64,000 bases of DNA from Larkinella rosea (GTDB lineage Bacteria; Bacteroidota; Bacteroidia; Cytophagales; Spirosomataceae), in contig NZ_RQJO01000010.1 of assembly GCF_003858635.1 (NCBI RefSeq), forward strand, positions 732,828 to 796,827, written 5' to 3'. Of the stretch, positions 18,625-27,211 are shown piece by piece. How positions within the stretch are numbered: position 1 is the first letter of the stretch; each line of letters begins with the position of its first letter. Under the pieces are notes generated by a model. That model saw nothing but the letters and a program-made list of their open reading frames with translations. It was not told the DNA's origin and searched no databases. The position numbers and the translations under genes were made by a program.

Positions 18625-19107
18625 TTACGAAAGTTTATCCCGGAAAAAACCGTATACCCAGGTTCCGGCAATGGCGCTCAGGAGCGTCACGATTACCACC
18701 CCATAACCCGTTCCGATCTGGGCAAATAGTGGGCCGGGACAGGCGCCGGTCAACGCCCAGCCCAGGCCGAACAACAAGCCCCCGTAAACCTGGCCGGGCC
18801 GGAACGTTTTCGGGTGGAAAACCACTTCTTCGCCCGCTATGGTTTTGATTTTGAACCGTTTGATCAGCCAGACGGACAGCATGGCCACGGCGATGGCCGA
18901 GCCGATGACGCCGTACATGTGGAAACTTTGCAGCCGGAACATTTCCTGAATCCGGAACCAGGAGACGATTTCGGCTTTGACAAAGACGATCCCAAACAGA
19001 ATCCCGAGAATACCGTATTTCAGATTTCCGGCCAGCCCTTCCGGCCGTTTCATGTCGTTACCGGTTTCGTCGACCACCGCGGGATCTGGTGCTAGTTTAG
19101 TTTCCAT
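18625..19107 (-). CDS. YeeE/YedE-family (DUF6691) transporter subunit, copy B
   Basis: A 160-residue paralogue of 14130-14603. From residue 27 on the two proteins differ at only a few positions (for example I/V and R/K exchanges), while the N-terminal 25 residues are unrelated. It carries the same GACPGP cysteine motif and helix layout. It follows the larger subunit at 19123 by 15 bp, the same arrangement as copy A, so the pair was duplicated as a unit. Confidence 0.9.
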   Translation of the reverse strand: METKLAPDPAVVDETGNDMKRPEGLAGNLKYGILGILFGIVFVKAEIVSWFRIQEMFRLQSFHMYGVIGSAIAVAMLSVWLIKRFKIKTIAGEEVVFHPKTFRPGQVYGGLLFGLGWALTGACPGPLFAQIGTGYGVVIVTLLSAIAGTWVYGFFRDKLS

Positions 19108-19122
19108 AGTTGGGATCCGATT

Positions 19123-19695
19123 TTAAAACAATTGCATGATGTACGGCAAAAACAGGTGCGTCATGGCAAAACCGCCCGCCATAAAACAGCAGGTGGCCAC
19201 GACCGACGGTCCTTGCAGGTTGGAAATTCCCATGATGGAGTGGCCCGATGTGCAACCGCCAGCCATGCGCGTCCCGAAGCCCACCAGAAAACCGCCCAGG
19301 ACAAAAAAGAAGAAGCCCTTCAGGTTGAATACGTTAGCGACACTGAAAATATCCGACGGCATTAATCCCGAAAAACTGCTGACACCCAGCGCTTTGAGAT
19401 CGGCAACGGTTTGGGGAGCAATCTGCATGTTGTTCGGATTATCCAGAAACTGAACCGTCAGAAAACCGCCGATCAGGATTCCGGTTACAAAAACCAGGTT
19501 CCAGATTCCATCCCGCCAGTTGTACTTAAAAAACGGTAGCCCGGCCGGTACGCAGGCCGCACAGAGGTGCCGGAGCGACGACGAAATACCGAAAGATTTG
19601 TTGCCGACCAGGAGCAACGCGGGCACAGTGAGCCCAATCAACGGCCCGGCCACGTACCACGGCCAGGGTTTGCGGATTAATTCCAGTAAATCCAT
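19123..19695 (-). CDS. YeeE/YedE-family sulfur transporter, copy B
   Basis: A 190-residue paralogue of 14619-15191 with the same cysteine motifs ([20 protein letters not shown]) and the same start ([18 protein letters not shown]). It is the first gene of the minus-strand sulfur cluster, 20 bp downstream of the hydrolase gene's stop. Two transporter pairs in one cluster could give different affinities or substrates, or one pair could act in import and the other in export; the sequence does not decide. Confidence 0.92.
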   Translation of the reverse strand: MDLLELIRKPWPWYVAGPLIGLTVPALLLVGNKSFGISSSLRHLCAACVPAGLPFFKYNWRDGIWNLVFVTGILIGGFLTVQFLDNPNNMQIAPQTVADLKALGVSSFSGLMPSDIFSVANVFNLKGFFFFVLGGFLVGFGTRMAGGCTSGHSIMGISNLQGPSVVATCCFMAGGFAMTHLFLPYIMQLF

Positions 19696-19715
19696 AGTTT
19701 ATCTATTCGCTACGA

Positions 19716-20789
19716 TTAGGTGAACTTCAGATGGCGCGCAAAAGTTTCCTTCACGTGTTTCCACATCGTTTCGGTGAGCACGTGGCCCTGTCCGGCTTCA
19801 ATAAATGACGTAAAATTTCCCGCGGCACCCGCCTTTTTATACGCTGCTTCGATGCGGGGCAGGCTTTTACGCACAAAATCAATCGGTGAACCGGAATCCT
19901 GCTCGCCAAAGTTCAGGTGCAGGGCGCGCGGGGCTATGAGGGCGGCAATGTCGGGCGTATCGCCAAACGGATGCCAGCCGGGCACAAAGTTGGGGAAGCA
20001 GTGCAGCAGGTGTTCGTGTTCGATGGCGGCATAACTCGGCAGGCAGCAGTTGCCAACAATGCACTTCAACCGGGGTTCCAGCGGCCCCACCAGCCACGCA
20101 TGCGTCGATCCCATCGAATGGCCGTAACAACCTAGCTGGCTGGCAATTACTTCCGGGCGACCGGCCAGGTAATCGACCGCCCGGCGCATTTCCAGCACAT
20201 TTTTCCAGGCCATGCTGCGGCCCCGCACCACTTCGCGCAGAAACTCGAAGCGTTCGAAATCGCCTTTTTTCAGCTTTCCGGTAGGGTCCTGCCGTTCCTC
20301 GAAGCAAAGTGCATCGGGGCACAGCACCACGTAGCCTTCCCGCACCAGCGCCACGGCGGTGTGGTGCATTGGATTTCCGGCCAGCCCGGCCGGTTCGGAT
20401 TTGCCCAGGTGGTATTCCCCGTTGTGCTGGTGCCAGACGGCAATGCCCGGTGCCGGGCGACTGGCCGTGGCCGAATCCGGTATCAATAACAAGGCCGGAA
20501 CGCGGTTGTTGGGTTCCGTTTCGTACGTCAGCGATTCAATGCGGTAGCCATCTTTCCGGATCGTTTCCCGGAGTTGCGGAAGCAGCGGAGTCGCTTTTGG
20601 AAATGGGCCACCTAAGCAGGTCTGGTACTGTTTGCTTAAAGCAGCCTGGGACAAAACCGGAGGGTCGCTCATCGAATCATCGTCTGACGACAGCTTACCG
20701 GCGGTGGAAAGGGCGCCCAGACCAAAGGCCAGTTGCGCTTTCATGAAGCGCCGACGGTTTTGTTTCGAGGAAGAAGAAGTGCGCTTCAT
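19716..20789 (-). CDS. Tat-exported alpha/beta hydrolase (dienelactone hydrolase-like)
   Basis: The 357-residue protein begins with a twin-arginine signal (NRRRFMKAQLAFGLGAL) and has an alpha/beta-hydrolase fold with the nucleophile elbow G-H-S-M-G, an acid in the FGEQDSGSP region and a late histidine in GQGHVLTE. It resembles acetyl-xylan-esterase/dienelactone-hydrolase-like proteins found with carbohydrate-active enzymes in Bacteroidota. Probably a periplasmic carbohydrate esterase; substrate unknown. Codirectional with the sulfur cluster but functionally unrelated by content. Confidence 0.82.
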   Translation of the reverse strand: MKRTSSSSKQNRRRFMKAQLAFGLGALSTAGKLSSDDDSMSDPPVLSQAALSKQYQTCLGGPFPKATPLLPQLRETIRKDGYRIESLTYETEPNNRVPALLLIPDSATASRPAPGIAVWHQHNGEYHLGKSEPAGLAGNPMHHTAVALVREGYVVLCPDALCFEERQDPTGKLKKGDFERFEFLREVVRGRSMAWKNVLEMRRAVDYLAGRPEVIASQLGCYGHSMGSTHAWLVGPLEPRLKCIVGNCCLPSYAAIEHEHLLHCFPNFVPGWHPFGDTPDIAALIAPRALHLNFGEQDSGSPIDFVRKSLPRIEAAYKKAGAAGNFTSFIEAGQGHVLTETMWKHVKETFARHLKFT

Positions 20790-20966
20790 ACGATTAAGCC
20801 GGGTTCTGTCTGATTATCAATTATACATTTTCGAAAGGTCTGAAATTAGAACAAAAGCAATTGAAACGAAACCCCGCTTCCGAAAATATAAAGAACCTGG
20901 ACGAATGAGCGGTTTTTAAAGCCAACAACGGCCGAAAAATGAGGACGAAAGTGTCATTTGGGAGAA

Positions 20967-21011
20967 AAATCACGGAATTCAGGGATAGCAAATCACGGTT
21001 TTCGGTGATTT
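20967..21011. promoter_or_regulatory. three copies of AAATCACSG, candidate operator
   Basis: AAATCACGG occurs at 20967-20975 and 20990-20998 in direct orientation, and CGGTGATTT at 21003-21011 in inverse orientation. The second and third form a hairpin-capable dyad (AAATCAC/GTGATTT). They lie in the divergent region between the hydrolase (start 20789) and the DUF4242 gene (start 21084). A GACCTTTG at 21031-21038 resembles the Bacteroidota -7 box (TAnnTTTG) for the latter. Confidence 0.35.
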
Positions 21012-21083
21012 CCGGAAATGCGGAAAGCGTGACCTTTGTAGCGCAAAAATGCAATACACACTTTCACACACAACAGTAAAATA

Positions 21084-21701
21084 ATGAAAACAGTAAACCT
21101 ACTATTGATCGCGTTGAGTCTTCTTTCTTTCTCCTGTCACAAAGATGCCAAAAGCGTTGATTCAACCAAAAAGAAGTATCTTTTCCTGGACGTGCATAAC
21201 CTCGAACCGGGCAAGGTGACGTTCGAAGCCGTGATGGAAGCCCACAAGAAGGACCTGGCAACCCAGGGAAAATACGGTGTCAATTTTGTTAAATTCTGGG
21301 TAGACGAAGCAGCCGGTAAGGTCTATTGCCTGTCGGAGTCGCCGGATTCGGCCTCGGTTTACAAAACCCACCAGGATGCGCACGGACTGGTTCCGGCGCG
21401 GGTCCAGCCCGTCAGCACGGGTCACGAATCAGCGATGGGCGCTAATCCGACCCTGTTTCTGGATATTCACGAGCTCGGACCGGGCAACGTAACGGCCAAA
21501 GCCGTTGCCGAAGCACACGCCAAGGACCTGGCGGTTCAGGGCAAATACAACGTGAATTTTATCAATTACTGGGTGGACGAAAAAACCGGTACGGTCATGT
21601 GTCTCTCGGAAGCCAAAGACGCAAATTCGGTCATCAACACGCACAAAGAAGCCCACGGCTTGATTCCGGTCGAAGTTCACCCGGTCAAACAGGGTCAATA
21701 G
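21084..21701 (+). CDS. lipoprotein with two DUF4242 (SCO4226-like nickel-binding) domains
   Basis: The 205-residue protein has a lipobox (LLSFSCHKDAK) and two tandem DUF4242 domains (about 33-112 and 122-200). Both repeats share the order LFLDVH/LDIHxL-x-PG-x-VT, EAHxKDLAxQGKY, VNFxxxWVDE and VxCLSExxDxxSV-x-xTHxxAHGL. The DUF4242 protein SCO4226 of Streptomyces binds nickel; whether these repeats bind metal is inference from their repeated histidines. A single transcript with a strong terminator at 21726. Confidence 0.88.
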   Translation: MKTVNLLLIALSLLSFSCHKDAKSVDSTKKKYLFLDVHNLEPGKVTFEAVMEAHKKDLATQGKYGVNFVKFWVDEAAGKVYCLSESPDSASVYKTHQDAHGLVPARVQPVSTGHESAMGANPTLFLDIHELGPGNVTAKAVAEAHAKDLAVQGKYNVNFINYWVDEKTGTVMCLSEAKDANSVINTHKEAHGLIPVEVHPVKQGQ

Positions 21702-22066
21702 TTTCGTTCCACTTGTGGGAATAAGGACCTGTCAGCCATGACAGGTCTTTTTTTGTTTCTTTTCATTTTGCATTCCCCGAACAAGTTCTCTTCCGATTGT
21801 CCTATTCCATCGTACTTTTTAATTATCTTTGTTAGATTATCCATCCCGTTTTTTATAGGTAAAATCCAATCTTACTTTCCTTTTTGGTATACGGTTTTCC
21901 ATTTTCAGTGGTAACGCGTTCATTCTTCTACTATCGAATAGCGAATACAGAATGTTGAATCGCGAAATCGGGGTGTTAGCCAACATTTCGGTGGCCCGGC
22001 GAAAACCGTAAACGGAATACCGAAAACTGTATCTAAAAACTGAACCTATTTCTAACCATTCACCTC
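21702..22066. other. intergenic region, 365 bp
   Basis: Apart from the terminator at its left end no gene, RNA or repeat is recognisable. It contains two AAAACCG/CGGTTTT heptamers (21892 and 22002) and presumably the promoter of the GMC operon. Confidence 0.6.
21726..21754 (+). terminator. Rho-independent terminator of the DUF4242 gene
   Basis: A perfect 9-bp stem GACCTGTCA/TGACAGGTC with a 4-nt loop is followed by seven Ts, 24 bp after the stop codon at 21701. Confidence 0.92.
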
Positions 22067-22621
22067 GTGGAAAGACGAAAAGCATTACAAAGTTTGGCGG
22101 TGGCCGTTGGTGGGCTGGTGAGTCTGCCGGGCTGGGCAAGCAGCTGGAACCGGGCAGGCATTCCGTCAGGGCAGTCGTTTCTGGCTCCGAATGCCGATGC
22201 GCTCCTGGCCGAAGTCGTGGAAGTTATCATTCCAACAACCGACACCCCGGGCGCGAAAGCACTTGGCGTTCATACATTTATCCAGAAAATCGTAACGGAC
22301 TGTATGGAACCTTCGGCGCAGGAAAGCCTGACCAAAGGACTGACAGCGGTTGAAGCGCTCGCTCAGAAAACCTACAGCAAGTCGTTCGCGTCGCTCGATG
22401 CCGCCCAAAAAACGGAATTGCTCAAAACCGTCAGTCAATCCACGGAACCGGATCAGAAAGGATTCTTTTCGATGGTGAAAGGTATGACTATCCAGGGCTA
22501 CATGACCTCGGAATACGTCATGAACAACATCACGCACTACGAGTTCGTCCCTGGTCGCTACCATGGATGCGTGCCGGTGGTGGCCAAAAATTCGACCTCA
22601 AAAAATCAACAAAATAAATAG
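22067..22621 (+). CDS. gluconate 2-dehydrogenase subunit 3 family protein, copy A
   Basis: The 184-residue protein begins at a GTG (no ATG fits) with a Tat-like signal (ERRKALQSLAVAVGGLVSL). The body matches the gluconate 2-dehydrogenase subunit 3 family (LAEVVEVIIPTTDTPGAKALGVHTFI, GYMTSEYVMNNITHYEFVPGRYHGCVP). In this family the small subunit carries the export signal and partners the FAD-containing GMC subunit. It is followed after 14 bp by the GMC gene, with a paralogous pair at 29740-32041. Confidence 0.92.
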   Translation: MERRKALQSLAVAVGGLVSLPGWASSWNRAGIPSGQSFLAPNADALLAEVVEVIIPTTDTPGAKALGVHTFIQKIVTDCMEPSAQESLTKGLTAVEALAQKTYSKSFASLDAAQKTELLKTVSQSTEPDQKGFFSMVKGMTIQGYMTSEYVMNNITHYEFVPGRYHGCVPVVAKNSTSKNQQNK

Positions 22622-22635
22622 CAGCCCGAACAGAC

Positions 22636-24348
22636 ATGGCAAATTTTGCAATCGATGCAGTAAAAGCAACTACCTACGATGCCATCGTGATCGGATCGGG
22701 AATCAGTGGCGGCTGGGCTGCGAAAGAATTGACCGAAAAAGGTTTACGCACCCTGGTGCTGGAACGCGGCCGCGACGTCAAACACGTGGTCGATTACCCG
22801 ACCACCATGCTCAACACCTGGGAGATGGAACACCGGGGGCAACTTCCGCTGGGTATCCGGCAGGAGAATCCGATTGTCGGAAAATGCTACGCTTTCCATG
22901 AGGCTTCGGCCCATTTCTTTGTAAAAGACGCCGAACATCCCTACGTTCAGGAAAAACCGTTCGACTGGATTCGCGGTTATCAGGTCGGTGGAAAATCCCT
23001 GTTGTGGGCCCGCCAGACCCAACGCTGGAGCCAGTTTGACTTCGACGGCCCGGCCCGCGATGGTTTCGCCGTTGAATGGCCCATCGGCTACGCCGACATC
23101 GCTCCCTGGTACAGCCACGTCGAAAAGTTTGCCGGGATTACGGGCAACAAGGACGGGCTGGCCCAATTACCGGACGGTGAGTTTCTGCCTCCGCACGAAT
23201 GGAACTGCGTCGAAAAATACTTCAGCCAGCAAATGGCGGCCAAATACAAGGATCGTCCCGTCATCATGGGCCGAGCCGCTCACATTACCCAGCCGCAGCC
23301 GATTCACCTACAGCAGGGCCGGGCGAAATGCCAGCACCGAAACATCTGCGTGCGCGGCTGTCCGTTCGGCGGTTATTTCAGCAGCAACGCATCCACCCTT
23401 CCCTGGGCGGCCAAAACCGGTAAGCTGACCCTGCGCCCCCATTCGGTGGTTCACTCGATTATTTACGACGAGAAAAAAGGCAAGGCCACCGGCGTGCGCG
23501 TCATCGATGCCAACACAAAGGAAATGATCGAATTTTACGCGCGGATCATTTTTGTGAATGCCGCAGCCATGAATACGAATCTGGTGTTGCTGAACTCGAC
23601 TTCGAACCGCTTCCCGAACGGTTTGGGCAACGACAGTGGCGTGTTGGGAAAATACGTGGCGTTTCATAATTACCGGGCGGGCATTTCGGGCGAATACGAC
23701 GGTTTTCTGGATTCGACCACCGAAGGACGCCGGCCCAACGGCCCGTACATTCCGCGGTTCCGTAACGTATTTAAACAGGAAACCGACTTTCTGCGGGGTT
23801 ACGCGGCCGGTTTTTCGGCCAACCGCATGTCCCGGACGAATCAGGACGGTTTTGGGGTGGATTTGAAGAACAGCCTAGCCAATCCGACGCTGGGCGGCTG
23901 GAGCGTCAATTCGCACATGATGGGCGAAACCATCCCGAAAGTGACGAACTTCGTGGCCCTCGACAAAGACCTGAAAGACCCGTTCGGCATTCCGCAAATA
24001 CGGTTTTCCGTTGCCTATGACGACAATGACGACAAGATGGTCAAGGACTATCAGGAGCAGATGATGGAAATGTTCACGGCGGCCGGTTTCAAGAATCTCC
24101 GCGTTCGCGATGAAAACCGCAATCCGGGCATAGATATTCACGAAATGGGGGGAGTCCGGATGGGCAAAGATCCGAAAACGTCGATGCTCAACAAGTGGAG
24201 CCAGTTGCACCACTGCAAAAATGTGTTCGTGACCGATGGTGCCAGCATGACTTCGACCTCGACCCAAAACCCGTCGCTGACTTACATGGCCCTGACGGCC
24301 CGGGCTGCGGATTACGCGGTGAAGGAAATGAAGAAGATGAATTTGTAA
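22636..24348 (+). CDS. GMC-family FAD-dependent oxidoreductase, copy A
   Basis: The 570-residue protein has the FAD dinucleotide-binding motif G-S-G-I-S-G-G near the N-terminus (residues 20-30), a second conserved cluster with cysteines (RNICVRGCPFGG) and the C-terminal GMC part (MGGVRMGKDPKTS, TQNPSLTYMALTARA). It lacks its own signal peptide and is probably carried across the membrane with the subunit-3 protein. It would oxidise a sugar, sugar acid or sugar alcohol in the periplasm; the substrate is unknown and no cytochrome subunit lies nearby. Confidence 0.93.
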   Translation: MANFAIDAVKATTYDAIVIGSGISGGWAAKELTEKGLRTLVLERGRDVKHVVDYPTTMLNTWEMEHRGQLPLGIRQENPIVGKCYAFHEASAHFFVKDAEHPYVQEKPFDWIRGYQVGGKSLLWARQTQRWSQFDFDGPARDGFAVEWPIGYADIAPWYSHVEKFAGITGNKDGLAQLPDGEFLPPHEWNCVEKYFSQQMAAKYKDRPVIMGRAAHITQPQPIHLQQGRAKCQHRNICVRGCPFGGYFSSNASTLPWAAKTGKLTLRPHSVVHSIIYDEKKGKATGVRVIDANTKEMIEFYARIIFVNAAAMNTNLVLLNSTSNRFPNGLGNDSGVLGKYVAFHNYRAGISGEYDGFLDSTTEGRRPNGPYIPRFRNVFKQETDFLRGYAAGFSANRMSRTNQDGFGVDLKNSLANPTLGGWSVNSHMMGETIPKVTNFVALDKDLKDPFGIPQIRFSVAYDDNDDKMVKDYQEQMMEMFTAAGFKNLRVRDENRNPGIDIHEMGGVRMGKDPKTSMLNKWSQLHHCKNVFVTDGASMTSTSTQNPSLTYMALTARAADYAVKEMKKMNL

Positions 24349-24362
24349 GTTTGGGAATTATT

Positions 24363-24446
24363 TCGCGGAGATACGCGGAGAAAAAAGAGTTGAGCGGAGA
24401 AATATAAAACTCTGCTTAACTCTTTTTTCTCCGCGTATCTCCGCGA
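24363..24446. repeat. long palindrome, copy 2 of a repeat family
   Basis: Arms of 37 bp (24363-24399 and 24410-24446) pair with two mismatches that can be G-U pairs in RNA, around a 10-nt loop. The sequence starts TTCGCGGAGATACGCGGAG and resembles the element at 9058-9133. It separates two convergent genes (stops at 24348 and 24452) and so may act as a bidirectional terminator. Confidence 0.85.
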
Positions 24447-24451
24447 TACAA

Positions 24452-25648
24452 CTATATATTCTCTTTCACCGTAGGCTCTCCGTGGGGAGTATGCAGGAAT
24501 TTCTTGCCAGCGGCTTTGATCTTCAGTAACGACCGGACCATTCGGAAAACCAGCAGCGGGAACGTCAGCACGTCCTTCATGGAAATCTTCTGCCACAAAT
24601 AACCGGGAATCGAAATCAACAGGCTGAACAGCAGGGTTGCGAGCAGGATGCCGAAAAACCCCCAGACCGGTTGATAACCAACGACCAATCCGACCAAAAA
24701 GCCAAAGGACAAAAACGCTAAAAACAGGACGCGCGGAATGAGCAGGGATTTCAGGAACGCGTTGAAAGCGTGTGCATTGCCGTTCAGCAACTGCCGAAGA
24801 CCGACGCCAAAATAAAGTTTGACAAAGTGAACCTGAGCCGCAATCCAGCGGGTGCGCTGCCGTTCGAACACTTCCAGATTCTGGACTTTTTCGTCGTAAA
24901 TCAAGGCTTCTTTGAGGTATCCAATTCGGATTCCTTCGCTCAACAGCAACATTTCCAGCTCTTTATCGTAACCGCCTACCGACTGGATTTTGGTCATCAG
25001 GCGCTTCATGGTTTCGGGTTCGAAGGCCATTCCGGAGCCGATCAATGAAGCCGACAAACCCAGCGCCCGCTGACCACCCCGGAACAAATGATTATTGACC
25101 TCCTCATTCATCGCGTCAAAAACCGCTACGCTCGTGTTCGTATTTTTGGCGACCCGATGCCCCTGAACTGCCCGCCAACCGCTGTTGAACGCCAGATTGA
25201 TGCGTTGCAAATAGTCGGTCGCCATGTGATTGTCGGCATCGGAAATCAACACAATGTCGTAAACGTTCGGCGGTAATTGCAGCAAAGCCTGGGTAATTGA
25301 CTTCTGAACCGTCGATTGCTCGAAACTTACCACAATCACTTTGATGGGCAGTTGCGCCAGTTTTTCGAGGGTTTCGGGCTTGAACGAATCGGCAATGACA
25401 AACAGATCGTACGAACTGGTCGGGTAATTTTGTTGCAGATTGACCTGAACCGAATCCAGAATGACGGTATCTTCTTTGTAAGCCGGGATTAAAACCGCAA
25501 TCCGGCGGATTTGCCGGGGCTGCTTCGTGGCCGGTTGGTCGTCTTTTCCGCCAAAGTGGCCCGCTATCGCACAAATGAGCAGGTAGCTTACATTAAAAAG
25601 TAAATAGGATCCAACCAGTAAAATCAGAACCAACCCGAGCAGCTCCAT
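24452..25648 (-). CDS. processive family-2 glycosyltransferase
   Basis: The 398-residue membrane protein has one N-terminal transmembrane helix, a GT-A domain and three or more C-terminal helices. The catalytic motifs of processive synthases are present: IPAYKEDT, S-D-A-D-N and the Q-R-T-R-W motif (Q-x-x-R-W). Enzymes with this set, such as cellulose, hyaluronan and related beta-glycan synthases, polymerise and often extrude the chain. It is the first gene of the EPS locus on its left side, next to a non-processive GT2 gene at 25706. Confidence 0.9.
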   Translation of the reverse strand: MELLGLVLILLVGSYLLFNVSYLLICAIAGHFGGKDDQPATKQPRQIRRIAVLIPAYKEDTVILDSVQVNLQQNYPTSSYDLFVIADSFKPETLEKLAQLPIKVIVVSFEQSTVQKSITQALLQLPPNVYDIVLISDADNHMATDYLQRINLAFNSGWRAVQGHRVAKNTNTSVAVFDAMNEEVNNHLFRGGQRALGLSASLIGSGMAFEPETMKRLMTKIQSVGGYDKELEMLLLSEGIRIGYLKEALIYDEKVQNLEVFERQRTRWIAAQVHFVKLYFGVGLRQLLNGNAHAFNAFLKSLLIPRVLFLAFLSFGFLVGLVVGYQPVWGFFGILLATLLFSLLISIPGYLWQKISMKDVLTFPLLVFRMVRSLLKIKAAGKKFLHTPHGEPTVKENI

Positions 25649-25705
25649 AAGAATGTTAACTAATTAAGCACGATTAGTAACATAGCATTTTCTATACCAA
25701 ATTTC

Positions 25706-26932
25706 TTACACCGCCCGGCGGGCTTTTTCCCAGATACCCGATTCGTTCTGTTTCAGGTAGCGGATAAAACCCAGAATGACGCACCAGTTCATGAACACAA
25801 AATAATAAGGCACAAAGGCGATTTTCCAGCGCATTTTGCGGTTTTCCAGCAAATAGCCCATGTAGGCAAAGGCGTAGAAGACAGTTTGCGCCAGTAACAA
25901 ACCACCCCAGAAAACCAGGGTTTGGGTGGGCGAATGCACGTTGGAATGACTCAAAAAAATGATACCATTTAGGAGCCAGATCAGCGGTAAACAGAAGGGC
26001 GTAACGGCCCATCGGAGCACCCGGTGCGAAATGTATTGGAAGCTCAGAATACCGTATTTGAGAATGTTCAGTAAGTAAGACAACCGGCTAATGGCCTGAA
26101 AACCACCGGCCGCAATCCGAACCTTGCGTTTTTTCTCATCCCCAACCGAGAACGATGGACTTTCCAGGGCGTAGGCATCCGGCTCATAAATCACCCGAAA
26201 CCCTTTGCCCGCGATCTGGAGGGAAATAATGAAATCGTCCAATAAAGTATTGGTGGCCACGGTTTCGTAGAGTTCCGTACGGATGGAGAAAAGCGCACCG
26301 TCGGCTCCCACGATGGAATGGAGTTCGGAATCCATTTTCTTCAAAAACGACTCGTATTTCCAGTAAATCCCTTCACCACTGCCAGCCGCCGAATCGGCTT
26401 CGGACGTCAAAATCCGTTTTTCACCGGCCACCGCCCCCACTTTTTTGTCCTGGTAATGTCGAACCATGTTGCTGACCGCCGACAGGTTCAGGTTGGCATT
26501 GGCATCCGAAAAAATAGTAATCGGCGTATGAACCTTCCCCATCGCGTTATTAATGGCCCCGATTTTCCCCATCCGTTTGCCACCCCGCACCACCGTTATG
26601 CGCGAAGAAGAGGCTACAATCTGATCCAGGTATTCACCCGTTCCGTCGGTTGACCCATCATCGACAAACATCAGGTGTAACTTATCGGCGGGGTAATCCT
26701 GATTCAGGCAATTGCTGACCTTATCCGCGATGTAGGCCATTTCATTGAAAGCGGGCACCACCATTGTCACCTCAGGCGCAAACGCCGGTCCGGCTACGGG
26801 CGCTGCATGTTTGACAAAAAAACGCTTGAACACAACCATTCCCCAGACCACAATCCCATAACCCAAATACGTGTAAAAAACCAGTAGAATGCAAATGGCA
26901 ACTAAAATCTCAATGATAGATGTTAAGTTCAT
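25706..26932 (-). CDS. membrane-bound family-2 glycosyltransferase
   Basis: A 408-residue protein with an N-terminal helix, a GT-A domain (VPAFNEMAYI, VDDGSTDGTGEY, F-S-D-A-N-A-N, and T-L-L-D-D-F with the catalytic acid) and three to four C-terminal helices. In place of Q-x-x-R-W it has KKRKVRIAAGGFQ, shared with its paralogue at 47553. Both belong to the membrane GT2 type found in EPS loci. Donor and acceptor are unknown. It is upstream of the processive GT2 with a 57-bp gap, probably an operon. Confidence 0.9.
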   Translation of the reverse strand: MNLTSIIEILVAICILLVFYTYLGYGIVVWGMVVFKRFFVKHAAPVAGPAFAPEVTMVVPAFNEMAYIADKVSNCLNQDYPADKLHLMFVDDGSTDGTGEYLDQIVASSSRITVVRGGKRMGKIGAINNAMGKVHTPITIFSDANANLNLSAVSNMVRHYQDKKVGAVAGEKRILTSEADSAAGSGEGIYWKYESFLKKMDSELHSIVGADGALFSIRTELYETVATNTLLDDFIISLQIAGKGFRVIYEPDAYALESPSFSVGDEKKRKVRIAAGGFQAISRLSYLLNILKYGILSFQYISHRVLRWAVTPFCLPLIWLLNGIIFLSHSNVHSPTQTLVFWGGLLLAQTVFYAFAYMGYLLENRKMRWKIAFVPYYFVFMNWCVILGFIRYLKQNESGIWEKARRAV

Positions 26933-27211
26933 AGAAACGAATAGAAGTAATCCGATAGATCATTCACGTTGGGACAGTCGTCGTTCAAAGGAAAAAATTC
27001 GTCTGATAAAATAGAGAAGATGCCGTTATTTATTCTACGACAAAATAAATGCCAGAGCTGTTTTTTTTTAGTAAATGTGCTGTAATATAGCTAGCTGACA
27101 AAAAATCAACGGGACTAGTCCCTATCGTTTGGTCGGAATGAGGGTTCTGTCCGGTCGACGCCGGTGTCCGGTATTCGAAGAAATGGGAAGCGAAATGTGG
27201 CGGTTTTTGAA

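Noticed and set aside
27111..27122. GGGACTAGTCCC palindrome as terminator of the receiver gene
   Set aside because: The 12-bp palindrome has no room for a loop with a long stem and lies about 90 bp after the stop; the T-run that follows on the minus strand is suggestive but not enough.
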